A stretch of DNA of 64,000 bases from Bacillus aerolatus (lineage in GTDB: Bacteria; Bacillota; Bacilli; Bacillales; Domibacillaceae). How positions within the stretch are numbered: the first letter of the stretch is position 1; each line of letters starts with the position of its first letter. The stretch is taken from NCBI RefSeq assembly GCF_009183655.1, contig NZ_WEIO01000001.1, positions 62,001 to 126,000 of the forward strand. The letters run 5' to 3'. Below, piece by piece: positions 47,313 to 58,683 of this stretch. The position numbers were made by a program, and so were the translations under genes. Below the pieces are notes generated by a model. It had not been told where the DNA came from. It searched no databases and saw nothing but the letters and a program-made list of their open reading frames with translations.

Positions 47313-47731
47313 GAATTTCTACTAAAGGAAGATATGGATTAACGATTATGATTGAATTGGCGAAACGGCACGGTGAAGGTCCGACTTCTTTACGGGTGAT
47401 TGCCGGTGCCCATAATTTGTCCGAGCATTACTTAGAGCAATTAGTTGCTCCGCTCCGCAATTCAGGGCTTGTCCGCAGCATCCGTGGTGCTTACGGCGGA
47501 TACGTACTTGGGAGGGAGCCGGAAACGATTACTGCGGGGGACATTATCCGTGTGCTTGAAGGACCAATCACCCTTGTTGAAGGAATTGAAGAAGAAGAGC
47601 CGGCGAAGCGCGAACTGTGGATTCGGATCAGCGATGCCATTAAAAGCGTGCTGGAAAATACAACGCTCGACGACTTGGCGAAGCACACAGACGAGCACGG
47701 TGAATCTGATGCGTACATGTTTTATATTTAA
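47309..47731 (+). CDS. cymR: Rrf2-family cysteine metabolism repressor CymR
   Basis: A 140-residue winged-helix regulator (MRISTKGRYGLTIMIELAKRH; recognition helix near 35-50; LVRSIRGAYGGYVLGREP wing). It lacks the three-Cys cluster of IscR, as expected for CymR, which senses O-acetylserine through CysK. Located directly before the cysteine desulfurase gene, as in B. subtilis. Confidence 0.93.
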   Translation: MRISTKGRYGLTIMIELAKRHGEGPTSLRVIAGAHNLSEHYLEQLVAPLRNSGLVRSIRGAYGGYVLGREPETITAGDIIRVLEGPITLVEGIEEEEPAKRELWIRISDAIKSVLENTTLDDLAKHTDEHGESDAYMFYI

Positions 47732-47746
47732 GGAGTGACGGTACTG

Positions 47747-48892
47747 ATGGAACGCATTTATTTAGATCATGCGGCAACGACTCCTGTTCACCCGGAAGTG
47801 ATTGAAACGGTCGCCGCACAAATGGCTGACGTGTTTGGCAATCCGTCCAGCATTCATTCATTTGGCCGGACGGCGCGTCATGTCGTAGATACGGCACGGA
47901 CAACTGCAGCAGCGAGTATTGGTGCTGATTTTAATGAAATCATTTTTACGAGCGGCGGGACAGAAGCAGATAATTTAGCGGTCATCGGCACGGCGCAGGC
48001 GATGAAGCATCAAGGCCGCCACATTATTACAACAGCGGTCGAACATCATGCGGTGCTTCATACGTGCGGCCAGCTTGAAAAAGAAGGATTTGAAGTCACA
48101 TATTTGCCGGTAGATGAAGACGGCCTCATCAGCTTGTCTGATCTTGCGTCTGCTCTGCGTGAAGACACGATTTTAGTTTCGATTATGTACGGGAACAATG
48201 AAATCGGCGCGGTCCAGCCTATTGCGGAAATCGGCGGGCTGCTAAAAGAGCATCAAGCTGTTTTTCATACTGATGCGGTACAGGCGTATGGCATGATGCC
48301 GATGAATGTAAAAGCAGAACACATCGATTTAATGTCGGTTTCCGGTCATAAAATTAACGGCCCGAAAGGCATCGGTTTTTTATATGCGAGAGAAGGGCTG
48401 TCTCTTACACCTGGCCTGTTTGGCGGCGAGCAAGAAAGAAAACGGCGGGCCGGAACAGAAAACGTCCCGGTGATTGCCGGTTTTGGAAAAGCGATCGAAA
48501 TCGCGATGGCATCTATGGAGGAAAAAAGAGAGCAGTATACAGCATTTAAAAAGCAACTCATCCGTACATTAACAGAGAAGCAGGTAGAATTTACAGTGAA
48601 CGGATCGCTTGAACAAACATTACCCCACGTGGTAAACTTGAGCTTTCCCGGAACGGATGTGGAAGCAATGCTTGTTAATTTGGATCTTGCTGGCATCGCT
48701 GCTTCAAGCGGATCCGCTTGTACAGCGGGATCGATTGAACCGTCGCATGTGCTTGTGGCGATGTTTGGCAAAGAATCTGAACGCCTCCGCAACTCTATCC
48801 GGTTCAGTTTTGGTTTAACAAACACGGAAGAACAAATAGATCAAGCAGGAGAAGCTGTGGCGAAAATTACCGCCCGCTTAACGAAAAAGTAA
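47747..48892 (+). CDS. yrvO: Cysteine desulfurase for tRNA thiolation (YrvO)
   Basis: A class V aminotransferase-fold enzyme that moves cysteine sulfur to MnmA. PLP lysine in SVSGHKINGPKGIGFLY near 203, active-site Cys in SGSACTAGS near 328, and the start MERIYLDHAATTP are seen. ATG 47747 is the homologous start; GTG 47735 is rejected. mnmA follows closely, which supports the dedicated sulfur-donor role known for YrvO-MnmA in B. subtilis. 381 residues. Confidence 0.93.
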   Translation: MERIYLDHAATTPVHPEVIETVAAQMADVFGNPSSIHSFGRTARHVVDTARTTAAASIGADFNEIIFTSGGTEADNLAVIGTAQAMKHQGRHIITTAVEHHAVLHTCGQLEKEGFEVTYLPVDEDGLISLSDLASALREDTILVSIMYGNNEIGAVQPIAEIGGLLKEHQAVFHTDAVQAYGMMPMNVKAEHIDLMSVSGHKINGPKGIGFLYAREGLSLTPGLFGGEQERKRRAGTENVPVIAGFGKAIEIAMASMEEKREQYTAFKKQLIRTLTEKQVEFTVNGSLEQTLPHVVNLSFPGTDVEAMLVNLDLAGIAASSGSACTAGSIEPSHVLVAMFGKESERLRNSIRFSFGLTNTEEQIDQAGEAVAKITARLTKK

Positions 48893-50041
<1,149 letters not shown>

Positions 50042-50051
50042 AGTGCCTGAA

Positions 50052-50092
50052 AAAAGCCTTTAAAGCGGGAAGCTGCTTTAGAGGCTTTTGTT
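50052..50092 (+). terminator. Terminator after mnmA
   Basis: AAAGCCTTTAAAGC and GCTTTAGAGGCTTTT pair around a short loop, with T residues after. Confidence 0.75.
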
Positions 50093-50096
50093 TTGA

Positions 50097-50124
50097 TTTC
50101 CAGCTCTTTGAACTATGTTATACT
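50097..50124 (+). promoter_or_regulatory. Possible promoter of yrrB
   Basis: TTTCCA at 50097-50102, 16-bp spacer, TATACT at 50119-50124, 33 bp before yrrB. Confidence 0.45.
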
Positions 50125-50156
50125 TTTTTTATTAGACAGAAAATCAGAGGTGTCCT

Positions 50157-50819
50157 ATGGATAAAAACTTACAAGGTATTGAATATTTGCAGCAAGGAAA
50201 AGTAGAAGAAGCACTGAAATTGTTTTCGGAACGAATTGAAGAAGCGCCCGGAGAGCCGACTGCCTATATCAATTTTGGCCACGTACTGGCGACGGTCGGT
50301 GAGCTGGAAAGAGCCGAGAAGTTTTATGAAAAAGCGATTGAAGTGGATCCGGAAGCAGGAGCCGCACATTATGCACTCGGCACGTTTTATTATGAACAGG
50401 AACGTCTTGAGGATGCCTGCCGCCAATTTGAGCAGGCAGTCCAGTCAGGGCTTGAGGAAAGCGATGCCTTTTTCATGCTTGGCATGACGTTGATGCAGCT
50501 CGATCAGTCGATGTTTGCTCTGCCATATTTACAGCGCGCTGTTGAGTTAAACGAAGAGGATACGGAAGCGCGTTTTCAGCTTGGTTTGGCACTGGCAAAA
50601 GCGAAAGCTTATGATGAAGCAATCCGCCAACTGGAGCGGGTCATTGAAGAAGACCCGGAACATGCGGATGCATATTATAATCTCGGTGTGGCTTATGCCG
50701 GCCATTTAGAAGATACGGAAAAAGCGATGACGATGTTCAATCGCGCACTTGACGTGCAGCCCGACCATATGCTGGCCGGATACGGGAAGAAAATGATAGA
50801 AAAAGCAGAAGAAAACTGA
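50157..50819 (+). CDS. yrrB: Tetratricopeptide repeat protein YrrB
   Basis: 220 residues built of about six TPR units of 34 residues (EAYxNxGxxLxxxGxxxEAxxxxxxAxxxxPxx pattern). YrrB of B. subtilis has the same size and place; the TPR fold points to protein-protein contacts, with possible partners among the neighbouring mnmA and recD2 products. No catalytic motif. AGAGGTG precedes the ATG. Confidence 0.9.
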   Translation: MDKNLQGIEYLQQGKVEEALKLFSERIEEAPGEPTAYINFGHVLATVGELERAEKFYEKAIEVDPEAGAAHYALGTFYYEQERLEDACRQFEQAVQSGLEESDAFFMLGMTLMQLDQSMFALPYLQRAVELNEEDTEARFQLGLALAKAKAYDEAIRQLERVIEEDPEHADAYYNLGVAYAGHLEDTEKAMTMFNRALDVQPDHMLAGYGKKMIEKAEEN

Positions 50820-50840
50820 TCAAAGTAAGAGGTGGCATGT

Positions 50841-53243
50841 ATGGAGCAAAGTTCGATGGATTTGTTCGCAGATGGAGAAAAATATGTGAAAGGCCGCCAT
50901 CTTGTGACGATTTTCCACAATGAGGAGAACTTTTATTCGGTGATGCGCATCCGTGTGACAGAAACAAACGATACGTATGAAGAAAAAGAAGCGGTCGTGA
51001 CCGGGTATTTTCCGCAAATTCATGAACAGGAAGTGTACACTTTTTACGGGCAGTTCAAAGACCATCCGAAATTTGGCCGCCAGTTTCATGCGCGGCACGC
51101 TCAAAAGGAAATTCCTCAAACGAAACAAGGAATCGTTACTTATTTATCAAGCGAACTATTTAAAGGCATCGGCAAAAAAACAGCGGAAACAATCGTGGAA
51201 ACACTCGGTGAAGGCGCGATTTCTAAAATTCTTGATCATCCATCCCTGCTCGATGATGTACCCCGTCTGCCTGCCGACAAAGCGCAAAAGTTGTACGAAA
51301 CGCTGCTGGAACACCAGGGGCTTGAACAGGTGATGGTGGCGCTCAACCAATATGGTTTTGGTCCGCAGCTTTCCATGAAAATTTACCAGGCGTATCAGCA
51401 GCAGGCGATTGAAGTCATTCAGAAGAATCCGTACCAGCTCGTCGAAGACGTGGAAGGCATCGGCTTTGGCCGGGCGGACGAACTTGGTGCCCAAATTGGC
51501 ATTGACGGCGAACATCCCGACCGAATTAAAGCAGGAATTTTATTTACTGTGGAACAGCAAAGCCTGCAGGATGGGCACTGTTATTTAGAAGCGGAACCGC
51601 TGTTAAAAGAAGTAAAAGCGCTTCTTGAAAAAAGTGGCAAAGGCCAAATCAATTATGAAGCGATTGCTGCGCAGTTGATTGCGCTTGAAGAAGAAGGAAA
51701 GGTCATTGGAGAAAACGACCGTGTCTTTTTACCGTCACTTTATTTTTCTGAAAAAGGACTTGTTTCCAACATTGAGCGTATGCTTGGACAGAACCAGTAT
51801 GAAGATCAGTTTCCGGAGTCGGAGTTTTTGCTTGCGCTCGGCGAGCTGGAAGAGCGGACGGGCGTGCAATATGCCCCTTCGCAAAAAGAAGCGATTCAAA
51901 AAGCGCTGATGTCGCCAATGATGCTGTTAACCGGAGGACCGGGGACGGGCAAAACAACCGTCATAAAAGGAATCGTTGAGCTGTATTCTGAACTGCACGG
52001 CTGTTCGCTCGACCCGAAGTCATACGGGAAAGACGAACCGTTTCCGGTCAAGCTTGCCGCGCCAACCGGCCGGGCAGCGAAGCGGATGGCTGAATCAACG
52101 GGGCTGCCGGCGGTGACGATCCACCGGCTGCTCGGCTTCAGCGGTCAAGAAACGTTGGAAGACGATGAAAGCCGTGAAGTGGAAGGGCGCCTGTTGATTA
52201 TCGATGAAATGTCGATGGTGGACACGTGGCTCGCCCATCAATTATTTAAAGCGCTGCCGGATGATATGCAAGTCGTACTTGTCGGCGATGAAGATCAATT
52301 GCCATCCGTCGGTCCTGGTCAGGTGCTGAAAGATTTACTTGCATCGGGTACGATTTCGACCGTCAAGCTGACTGATATTTATCGGCAGGAAGAAGGGTCT
52401 TCCATCATTGAAATGGCTCATGAAATGAAGAACGGACTTATGCCATCCAATTTAACGAAACAGCAAAAGGACCGTTCTTTTCTAGCTTGCCGCGTTCAGC
52501 AAATTCCGGAAGTAGTGGAACAGGTCGTTAAAAATGCGATGAAAAAAGGGTTTACCGCTAAAGACATTCAAGTGTTGGCTCCGATGTATAAAGGACCGGC
52601 GGGCATTGACCGCTTAAATGTCATTTTGCAGGAAATATTTAACGCCAACCCCGACGGGTCCCGCAAGCAGATCGACTTTGGGGACGTTCATTATCGAATC
52701 GGCGACAAGGTACTTCAGCTCGTCAACCAGCCGGAACAAAACATTTTTAACGGCGACATTGGAGAAGTTGTATCCATTTTTTTTGCTAAAGAAAATACTG
52801 AAAAACAGGATATGGTCATCGTTTCTTATGAAGGCAATGAGGTGACATATACGAGACAGGATTTAAATCAGATTACCCATGCTTTTTGCTGCTCGATTCA
52901 TAAATCGCAAGGAAGCGAATTTCCCATTGTGATTTTGCCGGTCGTCAAAAGCTATTACCGCATGCTGCGGCGCAACCTGCTTTATACAGCTATTACGCGC
53001 AGTAAGCAATTCCTGATTTTATGCGGGGAAGAAGAAGCATTTCGCATCGGTATCGAGAGAAATGACGACCTTACGCGCAAAACAGCATTAAAAGAAAAAC
53101 TCGTGGCTGTTCTAGAGACAGACAAACAGAGCGACACACAAGAAAATAAAGTGCAGCCACCGCTCTCATTAACTGAAGATACCATCGCCGCCATCGATCC
53201 GATGATTGGCATGGAAAACGTAACACCGTACGATTTTCTATAA
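50841..53243 (+). CDS. recD2: ATP-dependent 5'-3' DNA helicase RecD2
   Basis: An 800-residue SF1B helicase (YrrC). The N-terminal RecD2-specific region holds helix-hairpin-helix elements (FKGIGKKTAETIVE, VEGIGFGRADELG). Walker A GGPGTGKTT lies near 364-372, Walker B LLIIDEMSMVD and motif VI YTAITRSKQ near the end. RecD2 takes part in mismatch and recombination repair in cells without RecBCD. ATG 50841 is preferred to GTG 50832 by its distance from AAGAGGTGG. Confidence 0.95.
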   Translation: MEQSSMDLFADGEKYVKGRHLVTIFHNEENFYSVMRIRVTETNDTYEEKEAVVTGYFPQIHEQEVYTFYGQFKDHPKFGRQFHARHAQKEIPQTKQGIVTYLSSELFKGIGKKTAETIVETLGEGAISKILDHPSLLDDVPRLPADKAQKLYETLLEHQGLEQVMVALNQYGFGPQLSMKIYQAYQQQAIEVIQKNPYQLVEDVEGIGFGRADELGAQIGIDGEHPDRIKAGILFTVEQQSLQDGHCYLEAEPLLKEVKALLEKSGKGQINYEAIAAQLIALEEEGKVIGENDRVFLPSLYFSEKGLVSNIERMLGQNQYEDQFPESEFLLALGELEERTGVQYAPSQKEAIQKALMSPMMLLTGGPGTGKTTVIKGIVELYSELHGCSLDPKSYGKDEPFPVKLAAPTGRAAKRMAESTGLPAVTIHRLLGFSGQETLEDDESREVEGRLLIIDEMSMVDTWLAHQLFKALPDDMQVVLVGDEDQLPSVGPGQVLKDLLASGTISTVKLTDIYRQEEGSSIIEMAHEMKNGLMPSNLTKQQKDRSFLACRVQQIPEVVEQVVKNAMKKGFTAKDIQVLAPMYKGPAGIDRLNVILQEIFNANPDGSRKQIDFGDVHYRIGDKVLQLVNQPEQNIFNGDIGEVVSIFFAKENTEKQDMVIVSYEGNEVTYTRQDLNQITHAFCCSIHKSQGSEFPIVILPVVKSYYRMLRRNLLYTAITRSKQFLILCGEEEAFRIGIERNDDLTRKTALKEKLVAVLETDKQSDTQENKVQPPLSLTEDTIAAIDPMIGMENVTPYDFL

Positions 53244-53315
53244 AAAAACACGTATAAAAATGGGCACAGCCGGGCACCCTGTTAGCAAAAAGCGAAAGCG
53301 TGCGAGGTGACGCCC

Positions 53316-53504
53316 ATGATCACATGCCCAAACTGCCAAAGCAAAGAAATCGGCAAAATCGGCACAACCCAATTTTACTGCTGGAACTGCTTCATTGAAC
53401 TCTCCATCGACAAAAACATTATCTCCGTCCACCAAGTCGAAGAAGACGGCTCCCTAAGCTCCCTAAACGACTTGTTCGAAGAAGAAAAAAGAAGGATGGG
53501 TTAA
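53316..53504 (+). CDS. Small zinc-ribbon protein, 62 aa
   Basis: Two CxxC pairs, CPNC (about 4-7) and CWNC (about 23-26), form a four-cysteine zinc ribbon, followed by an acidic tail (NDLFEEEKRRMG). GCGAGGTGACGCCC lies before ATG 53316; GTG 53307 is an alternative. I do not know a name for it. It stands between recD2 and the repeat that precedes yrrI, where B. subtilis has other genes. Confidence 0.75.
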   Translation: MITCPNCQSKEIGKIGTTQFYCWNCFIELSIDKNIISVHQVEEDGSLSSLNDLFEEEKRRMG

Positions 53505-53505
53505 G

Positions 53506-53636
53506 TAGAAAAGCGGAAGCGCCTGCCCAGCCGCGACAAGCATAAGGCGATTCGGCGAAATGGCGTTTTTCAGCCATACAGCTGAATCAACTTATGACCT
53601 CGAGCGTCTAGGCGCTGCAACTGGACACGAAAAGCG
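53506..53636. repeat. Palindromic repeat with B/C-type features
   Basis: One reverse-oriented unit with GCCGCGACAAGCATAAGG on the left and CTTATGACCTCGAGCG on the right; inner arms CATAAG...CTTATG. It begins right after the stop of the zinc-ribbon gene. Confidence 0.8.
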
Positions 53637-53677
53637 GAAGCTTGCAAAGAAGACCTCTTCTTTGCAAGCTTTTTTCA
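53637..53677 (+). terminator. Strong terminator between the zinc-ribbon gene and yrrI
   Basis: GCTTGCAAAGAAG-ACCTC-TTCTTTGCAAGC followed by six T. Confidence 0.88.
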
Positions 53678-53834
53678 TTGTAAAGGAAAATTGTTCATCA
53701 AATTTTAAAATTTGTTCACGCCATTTGTTCATCAATTCCAAGGGTTTTTCCATGCAACTCACGCCAATCTTTTCATAATGATGAATAAACAAGCCTTGTT
53801 CAGCCGCAAAATAGAATGACAACAGTTCGTTAAA
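53640..53834 (-). pseudogene. Possible gene remnant on the minus strand
   Basis: From just after a TAG at about 53840 the minus strand reads VQHLFNELLSFYFAAEQGLF, then IHHYEKIG and MEKPLELMNKWREQ, up to the terminator hairpin and on into the repeat. The composition is protein-like, but there is no good start or ribosome site and the frame ends inside repeat DNA. It may be the end of a lost gene or chance. Confidence 0.25.
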
Positions 53835-53849
53835 AAGGTGTTGGACCTA

Positions 53850-54929
53850 ATGGAAAATAAGTTGAAGTTAAAGTGGCTTTATTTGGCATGTGCGGTGCTA
53901 TTGACGCTATTGTCGGTATATGTCGTGTACTTACTGAGTCCAGTGTTAAGCCCGCTTTTTCATGGTTTAGTGATCAGCCTGATGCCATTTTTATTAGGCG
54001 GATTTATGGCTTATTTGCTGCACCCGCTCGTAGAAAAAATAGTAGAGCGGGGCATGTCGCGGATGATGGCCATTTTACTTATTTATATATTAGTTTTTGG
54101 TCTTATCGGCTTCGGTTTATTCAAAGGCATACCATTATTTATCGGACAGTTGAAAGAACTATCCCAAAGCGCTCCTGAGCTGTCGCGGATGTATGAAGAA
54201 CAAATCATTGCCCTCGAGGTGGAGACGCTGAGCTGGCCGGATGGTGTGCAGGAAAAAATCCATAATCGGATTATAAGTTTTGAACGCTGGTTGTCCGGTC
54301 TCGTGGAAGTATTTATGAATACGCTCATGAAAGCAGTGAATTTTTTGCTTCTGCTGGCGATTGTTCCCTTTATATCTTTTTACTTATTGAAGGATATGAG
54401 CCGGGTAAAAAAAGCAGCTTGGAAGTTCACGCCGAAAAAATGGCGGACAAGAGCGCTGCGTTTCGTTAGAGAATTGGACCAGTCGCTCGGCGGCTATATA
54501 AGGGGGCAGCTGCTCGTCTGCTTGTTGACAGGCGCTGCGGCAGCTTTATTGTTTACCTTTATTGGGCTTAAGTATGCCATTTTATTTGGAATCATTATTG
54601 GCATCACGAATGTCATTCCGTATTTTGGCCCGATTATTGGAGCGGTGCCGGCTGTCTTTGTGGCGCTGACGATGTCTGTGCAGATCGCGGTTTATACGGC
54701 GGTTATCGTCTTTGTTTTGCAATTTGTCGAGGGAAATGTACTGTCGCCGTGGATTGTCGGCAAAAGTGTGCATCTGCACCCGCTTTTTATTATCGGTGCT
54801 CTATTGATTGGCGGGGAAGCAGGTGGAGTCATTGGCTTGATAGCTGCTGTACCGGTCCTAATTATTTTTAAAGCCGCTTTTTCTGCAGAAAGAAAAGTGA
54901 AAGTAAGGCTGCAAAAAGTCCCGCGTTGA
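53850..54929 (+). CDS. yrrI: AI-2E family transporter (YrrI-like)
   Basis: 359 residues with about eight transmembrane segments and the family features PFLLGGFMAYLLHPLVEKI and VPFISFYLLKDM, with the C-terminal ITNVIPYFGPIIGAVPA motif near 255. The superfamily includes the TqsA autoinducer exporter and Na+/H+ antiporters, so the name does not fix the substrate. Located just before alaS as in B. subtilis. ATG 53850 (after AAAAAGGTG) is chosen. Its stop codon lies inside the alaS promoter -35. Confidence 0.85.
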   Translation: MENKLKLKWLYLACAVLLTLLSVYVVYLLSPVLSPLFHGLVISLMPFLLGGFMAYLLHPLVEKIVERGMSRMMAILLIYILVFGLIGFGLFKGIPLFIGQLKELSQSAPELSRMYEEQIIALEVETLSWPDGVQEKIHNRIISFERWLSGLVEVFMNTLMKAVNFLLLLAIVPFISFYLLKDMSRVKKAAWKFTPKKWRTRALRFVRELDQSLGGYIRGQLLVCLLTGAAAALLFTFIGLKYAILFGIIIGITNVIPYFGPIIGAVPAVFVALTMSVQIAVYTAVIVFVLQFVEGNVLSPWIVGKSVHLHPLFIIGALLIGGEAGGVIGLIAAVPVLIIFKAAFSAERKVKVRLQKVPR

Positions 54930-54955
54930 CAAATAGGTAGTAAGTTTTTTATAAT
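54926..54955 (+). promoter_or_regulatory. Sigma-A promoter of alaS
   Basis: -35 TTGACA at 54926-54931 (overlapping the yrrI stop), 18-bp spacer, -10 TATAAT at 54950-54955. Confidence 0.8.
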
Positions 54956-54984
54956 TCGATATATATCAACATATTTAAATCAAA

Positions 54985-55218
54985 GAAGGACCGAGTATGT
55001 TATAGCCCGCCCGAGTGCAAAGCACATCAGAGAGGAATTTCCATGGCTGGAAGAAATTCTGGGTGAAGAATAACAGAAAGCTAGTCCGGAGAGCAGTTAA
55101 TCCCTGCCGTCTGCCGCGTTAAGGTGTACGAGAGATGAGCCGGCCAAGCCGGTTCATAATCAGGGTGGTACCGCGAAAAGCTTCGTCCCTGTCCGGGGAA
55201 CGGGGCTTTTTTTGTTGT
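54985..55218 (+). promoter_or_regulatory. T-box riboswitch of alaS
   Basis: The T-box AGGGTGGTACCGCG lies at 55162-55175. Stem I has AGAGAGGAATTTCC and the specifier is probably GCT (55080-55082, followed by AGTCCGGA), an alanine codon. The terminator CGTCCCTGTCCGGGG...TTTTTTT ends near 55216. Uncharged tRNA-Ala should turn on alaS. Confidence 0.92.
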
Positions 55219-55264
55219 CTTAAAAGTAAACGTTGAATTTATTATTCGATAGGAGGAATCATGA

Positions 55265-57898
55265 ATGAAAGCTTTGACAGGTGCACAAATCCGCCAGAAA
55301 TTTTTAGAGTTCTTTCAAGAAAAAGACCACCGGGTAGAGCCGAGCGCGCCGCTTGTCCCGCATGAAGATCCGAGCTTGCTATGGATCAACAGCGGTGTAG
55401 CCACGCTGAAAAAATATTTTGACGGCCGGGTTGTTCCTGAAAACCCACGAATTGTCAATGCACAAAAGTCGATCCGGACGAACGATATTGAAAATGTAGG
55501 GAAAACAGCCCGCCACCATACTTTTTTCGAAATGCTCGGCAACTTTTCTATCGGAGAATATTTTAAAAAAGAAGCGATTCATTGGGCATGGGAGTTTTTG
55601 ACAGATGAAAAATGGATGGCTTTTGAGCCGGATAAACTGTCCGTTACGATTCACCCTGAAGATGATGAAGCGTTTGCTATCTGGCATGAGGAAGTAGGTT
55701 TGCCGGAAGAGCGGATTATCCGTTTGGAAGGAAACTATTGGGACATCGGTGAAGGGCCAAGTGGGCCGAATACGGAAATTTTTTATGACCGCGGAGAGTC
55801 CTACGGAAATGATGAAAATGATCCGGAACTTTATCCAGGCGGAGAAAATGAGCGCTATTTAGAAATTTGGAATCTCGTCTTTTCCCAGTTTAACCATAAT
55901 CCGGACGGCACGTACACACCACTGCCGAAGAAAAATATTGATACCGGTATGGGATTGGAAAGGGTGGCTTCCGTTTTGCAGGAAGTGCCGACGAACTTTG
56001 ATACTGATTTGTTCATGCCAATCATTGAAGCAACAGAAGCCATTTCCGGTGAAAAATATCGGGAAAGCACAGAAAAAGATGTGGCGTTTAAAGTGATTGC
56101 TGACCATATCCGCACCGTTGCTTTTGCGGTTGGAGACGGAGCGCTGCCATCAAATGAAGGACGTGGATACGTACTGCGCCGCCTGCTGCGCCGGGCTGTC
56201 CGTTATGCGAAACAAATCCAGATTAACCGTCCATTTATGTTCGAACTCGTCCCGGTTGTCGGCGAGATCATGAACGATTTTTATCCGGAAGTGAAAGCAA
56301 AGCAGGAATTTATCCAGCGCGTCATTAAAAATGAAGAAGAACGCTTTCACGAAACGCTCCATGAAGGTTTGGCGATTTTATCAGCGGTTATTCAAACAGC
56401 GAAAAATAACGGCTCGGATACGATTGCCGGAGCGGATGTATTCCGTTTATACGATACGTACGGTTTCCCTGTGGAGCTGACGGAAGAATATGCCGAAGAA
56501 GAAGGCATGAAAGTGGACCACGAAGGCTTTGAAAAAGCAATGGCGAACCAGAGGGAACGCGCACGCGCTGCCCGACAGGATGTGGATTCCATGAAGGTGC
56601 AAGGCGGCGTGCTCGGTGACATTAAAGTGGAAAGCGAATTTACAGGTTACGATGAATTAACAGCTGAAGCAACAGTTGAAGTGATTATTGCTAACGGTGA
56701 AATGGTGGATAAAGCACAAGCGGGTGAAGCGGTGCAGCTTATTTTAAGCCGAACACCTTTCTATGCAGAAAGCGGCGGACAAATTGCCGATAAAGGCGTG
56801 ATTGAAGCTGACGGTGTACGTGCAGCCATCCAAGATGTCCAAAAAGCGCCAAATGGGCAGAATGTGCAGCACGCAATAATTGAAAGTGGAACGTTAAGCA
56901 CAGGGCAAACGGTGACCGCCCGTGTTGATGCGGCTTCCCGCAGCAAAATTATTAAAAATCATACGGCAACTCACCTTCTTCACCAAGCATTAAAAGATGT
57001 GCTCGGCACCCACGTTAACCAGGCGGGCTCGCTCGTCGGGCCGGAGCGCCTTCGCTTTGACTTTTCTCATTTTGGACAGGTTATGCCTGAAGAACTCGAG
57101 AAAATCGAAGCGATTGTCAACGAGAAAATTTGGAACAGCTTACAAGTAGATATTGCCCGCAAATCACTCGATGAAGCGAAGAAAATGGGAGCGATGGCAC
57201 TGTTCGGTGAGAAATACGGCGACGTCGTCCGTGTCGTATCTATCGGCGATTACAGCTTAGAACTGTGCGGCGGCTGCCACGTGCCGAACACATCAGTCAT
57301 TGGGGTGTTTAAAGTCATTTCTGAAAGCGGCATCGGAGCTGGTACGCGCCGGATTGAAGCAGTGACCGGTGAAGCAGCTTATCGCTCTTTAAACAGCCAA
57401 GTAGCGTTATTGAAAGAAGCGGCGAATAAACTAAAAACAAATCCGAAAGATATTGTAGCAAAAGTGGACAGCTTGCAGGCAGAAATGAAAGAACTACAGC
57501 GTGAAAATGAATCACTTTCTCAAAAGTTGTCTAATATAGAAGCAGGAAGTCTGCTCGATCATGTGCAGGAAGCGAATGGCGTCAAATTCCTTGCTGCCCG
57601 CGTTCAAGCTGCAGATATGAACAATTTGCGTACGATGGCGGATGAATTAAAACAAAAGCTTGATTCCGGCATTATTGTTCTTGCTGCCCCAACAGAAGAT
57701 AAAGTGAATATTATTGCTGCTGTCACAAAAGATTTAATTGAAAAAGGCTACCACGCCGGCAAGCTCGTTAAAGAGGTTGCTTCACGCTGCGGCGGAGGCG
57801 GAGGCGGACGTCCGGATATGGCGCAAGCAGGAGGAAAAGATCCAGCTAAAACAGAGGAAGCTCTCAAAATTGTGGAAGAGTGGGTCAAATCCATTTGA
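55265..57898 (+). CDS. alaS: Alanyl-tRNA synthetase
   Basis: 877 residues, class II. The catalytic core ([17 protein letters not shown]; motif 2 near [13 protein letters not shown]), the editing domain with zinc residues ([13 protein letters not shown] and CGGCHVPN near 666) and the C-terminal DHHA1/C-Ala domain ending in [16 protein letters not shown] are all present. Normal length. GATAGGAGGA precedes the ATG. Regulated by its T-box. Confidence 0.97.
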   Translation: MKALTGAQIRQKFLEFFQEKDHRVEPSAPLVPHEDPSLLWINSGVATLKKYFDGRVVPENPRIVNAQKSIRTNDIENVGKTARHHTFFEMLGNFSIGEYFKKEAIHWAWEFLTDEKWMAFEPDKLSVTIHPEDDEAFAIWHEEVGLPEERIIRLEGNYWDIGEGPSGPNTEIFYDRGESYGNDENDPELYPGGENERYLEIWNLVFSQFNHNPDGTYTPLPKKNIDTGMGLERVASVLQEVPTNFDTDLFMPIIEATEAISGEKYRESTEKDVAFKVIADHIRTVAFAVGDGALPSNEGRGYVLRRLLRRAVRYAKQIQINRPFMFELVPVVGEIMNDFYPEVKAKQEFIQRVIKNEEERFHETLHEGLAILSAVIQTAKNNGSDTIAGADVFRLYDTYGFPVELTEEYAEEEGMKVDHEGFEKAMANQRERARAARQDVDSMKVQGGVLGDIKVESEFTGYDELTAEATVEVIIANGEMVDKAQAGEAVQLILSRTPFYAESGGQIADKGVIEADGVRAAIQDVQKAPNGQNVQHAIIESGTLSTGQTVTARVDAASRSKIIKNHTATHLLHQALKDVLGTHVNQAGSLVGPERLRFDFSHFGQVMPEELEKIEAIVNEKIWNSLQVDIARKSLDEAKKMGAMALFGEKYGDVVRVVSIGDYSLELCGGCHVPNTSVIGVFKVISESGIGAGTRRIEAVTGEAAYRSLNSQVALLKEAANKLKTNPKDIVAKVDSLQAEMKELQRENESLSQKLSNIEAGSLLDHVQEANGVKFLAARVQAADMNNLRTMADELKQKLDSGIIVLAAPTEDKVNIIAAVTKDLIEKGYHAGKLVKEVASRCGGGGGGRPDMAQAGGKDPAKTEEALKIVEEWVKSI

Positions 57899-57980
57899 TT
57901 CCATGAAAATTTAATGTACAATGGGAATAACTTGTACAAAAGAGAGTTTTCACTTTCAAGCTTAAAGCGAGGTGCTACCA

Positions 57981-58247
57981 ATGAGCTCTTTTGATCAAAC
58001 GATGAAATTTAATTTTCCGGAAGAACCGTTTGAACAGAACGTAGAAGAGGTACTTTTTAAAGTGTATGGGGCTCTTCAGGAAAAAGGATATAATCCGATT
58101 AACCAAATCGTCGGTTATTTGCTGTCCGGTGATCCTGCTTATATCCCACGGCATAACGATGCGCGTAATTTAATCCGCAAGCTTGAACGCGATGAAATCA
58201 TCGAAGAGCTTGTGAAAACGTATTTGAAACAGCAGCGAGAGGAATAA
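57981..58247 (+). CDS. yrzL: IreB-family regulatory phosphoprotein (YrzL)
   Basis: 88 residues (UPF0297; [43 protein letters not shown]). IreB of Enterococcus is phosphorylated by the PASTA kinase IreK on N-terminal threonines; Thr7 is present here. Forms the usual yrzL-yrrK-yrzB cluster after alaS. ATG 57981 follows GCGAGGTG. Confidence 0.93.
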   Translation: MSSFDQTMKFNFPEEPFEQNVEEVLFKVYGALQEKGYNPINQIVGYLLSGDPAYIPRHNDARNLIRKLERDEIIEELVKTYLKQQREE

Positions 58248-58253
58248 ATGTTT

Positions 58254-58673
58254 ATGAGAGTAATGGGGCTGGACGTCGGTTCAAAAACAATCGGCGTAGC
58301 GATCAGCGATGAGTTAGGCTGGACAGCGCAGGGCATTGAAACGGTTCGAATCAATGAAGAAAAACACGATTTCGGGCTTGTCCGCATTGAAGAATTGAGC
58401 AAAGAATACGGAATTGAAAAGTTCGTTGTCGGACTGCCGAAAAACATGAATAACACAATTGGTCCGCGTGGAGAGGCTTCTAAAGTTTTTGCTAAAAAGT
58501 TGGAAAAACGCTTTTCGCTGCCGGTTGTACTTTGGGATGAGCGGCTCACAACGATGGCAGCGGAAAGAGTGCTGCTTGAAGCGGACGTCAGCCGGAAAAA
58601 GCGCAAAAAAGTAATTGATAAAATGGCTGCCATTATGATCCTGCAAGGATTTCTGGACAGCCAAAAACAATGA
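58254..58673 (+). CDS. yrrK: YqgF/RuvX-family RNase H-like protein (YrrK)
   Basis: About 139 residues of the RNase H-fold Holliday-junction-resolvase-like family, which acts in 16S rRNA 5'-end maturation in bacteria. Acidic active-site residues in [18 protein letters not shown] and [10 protein letters not shown]; the motif [16 protein letters not shown] is typical. Homologues begin at MRVMGLD (ATG 58254); ATG 58248 is also possible. Neighbours overlap closely. Confidence 0.92.
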   Translation: MRVMGLDVGSKTIGVAISDELGWTAQGIETVRINEEKHDFGLVRIEELSKEYGIEKFVVGLPKNMNNTIGPRGEASKVFAKKLEKRFSLPVVLWDERLTTMAAERVLLEADVSRKKRKKVIDKMAAIMILQGFLDSQKQ

Positions 58674-58683
58674 GGTGAACGAA

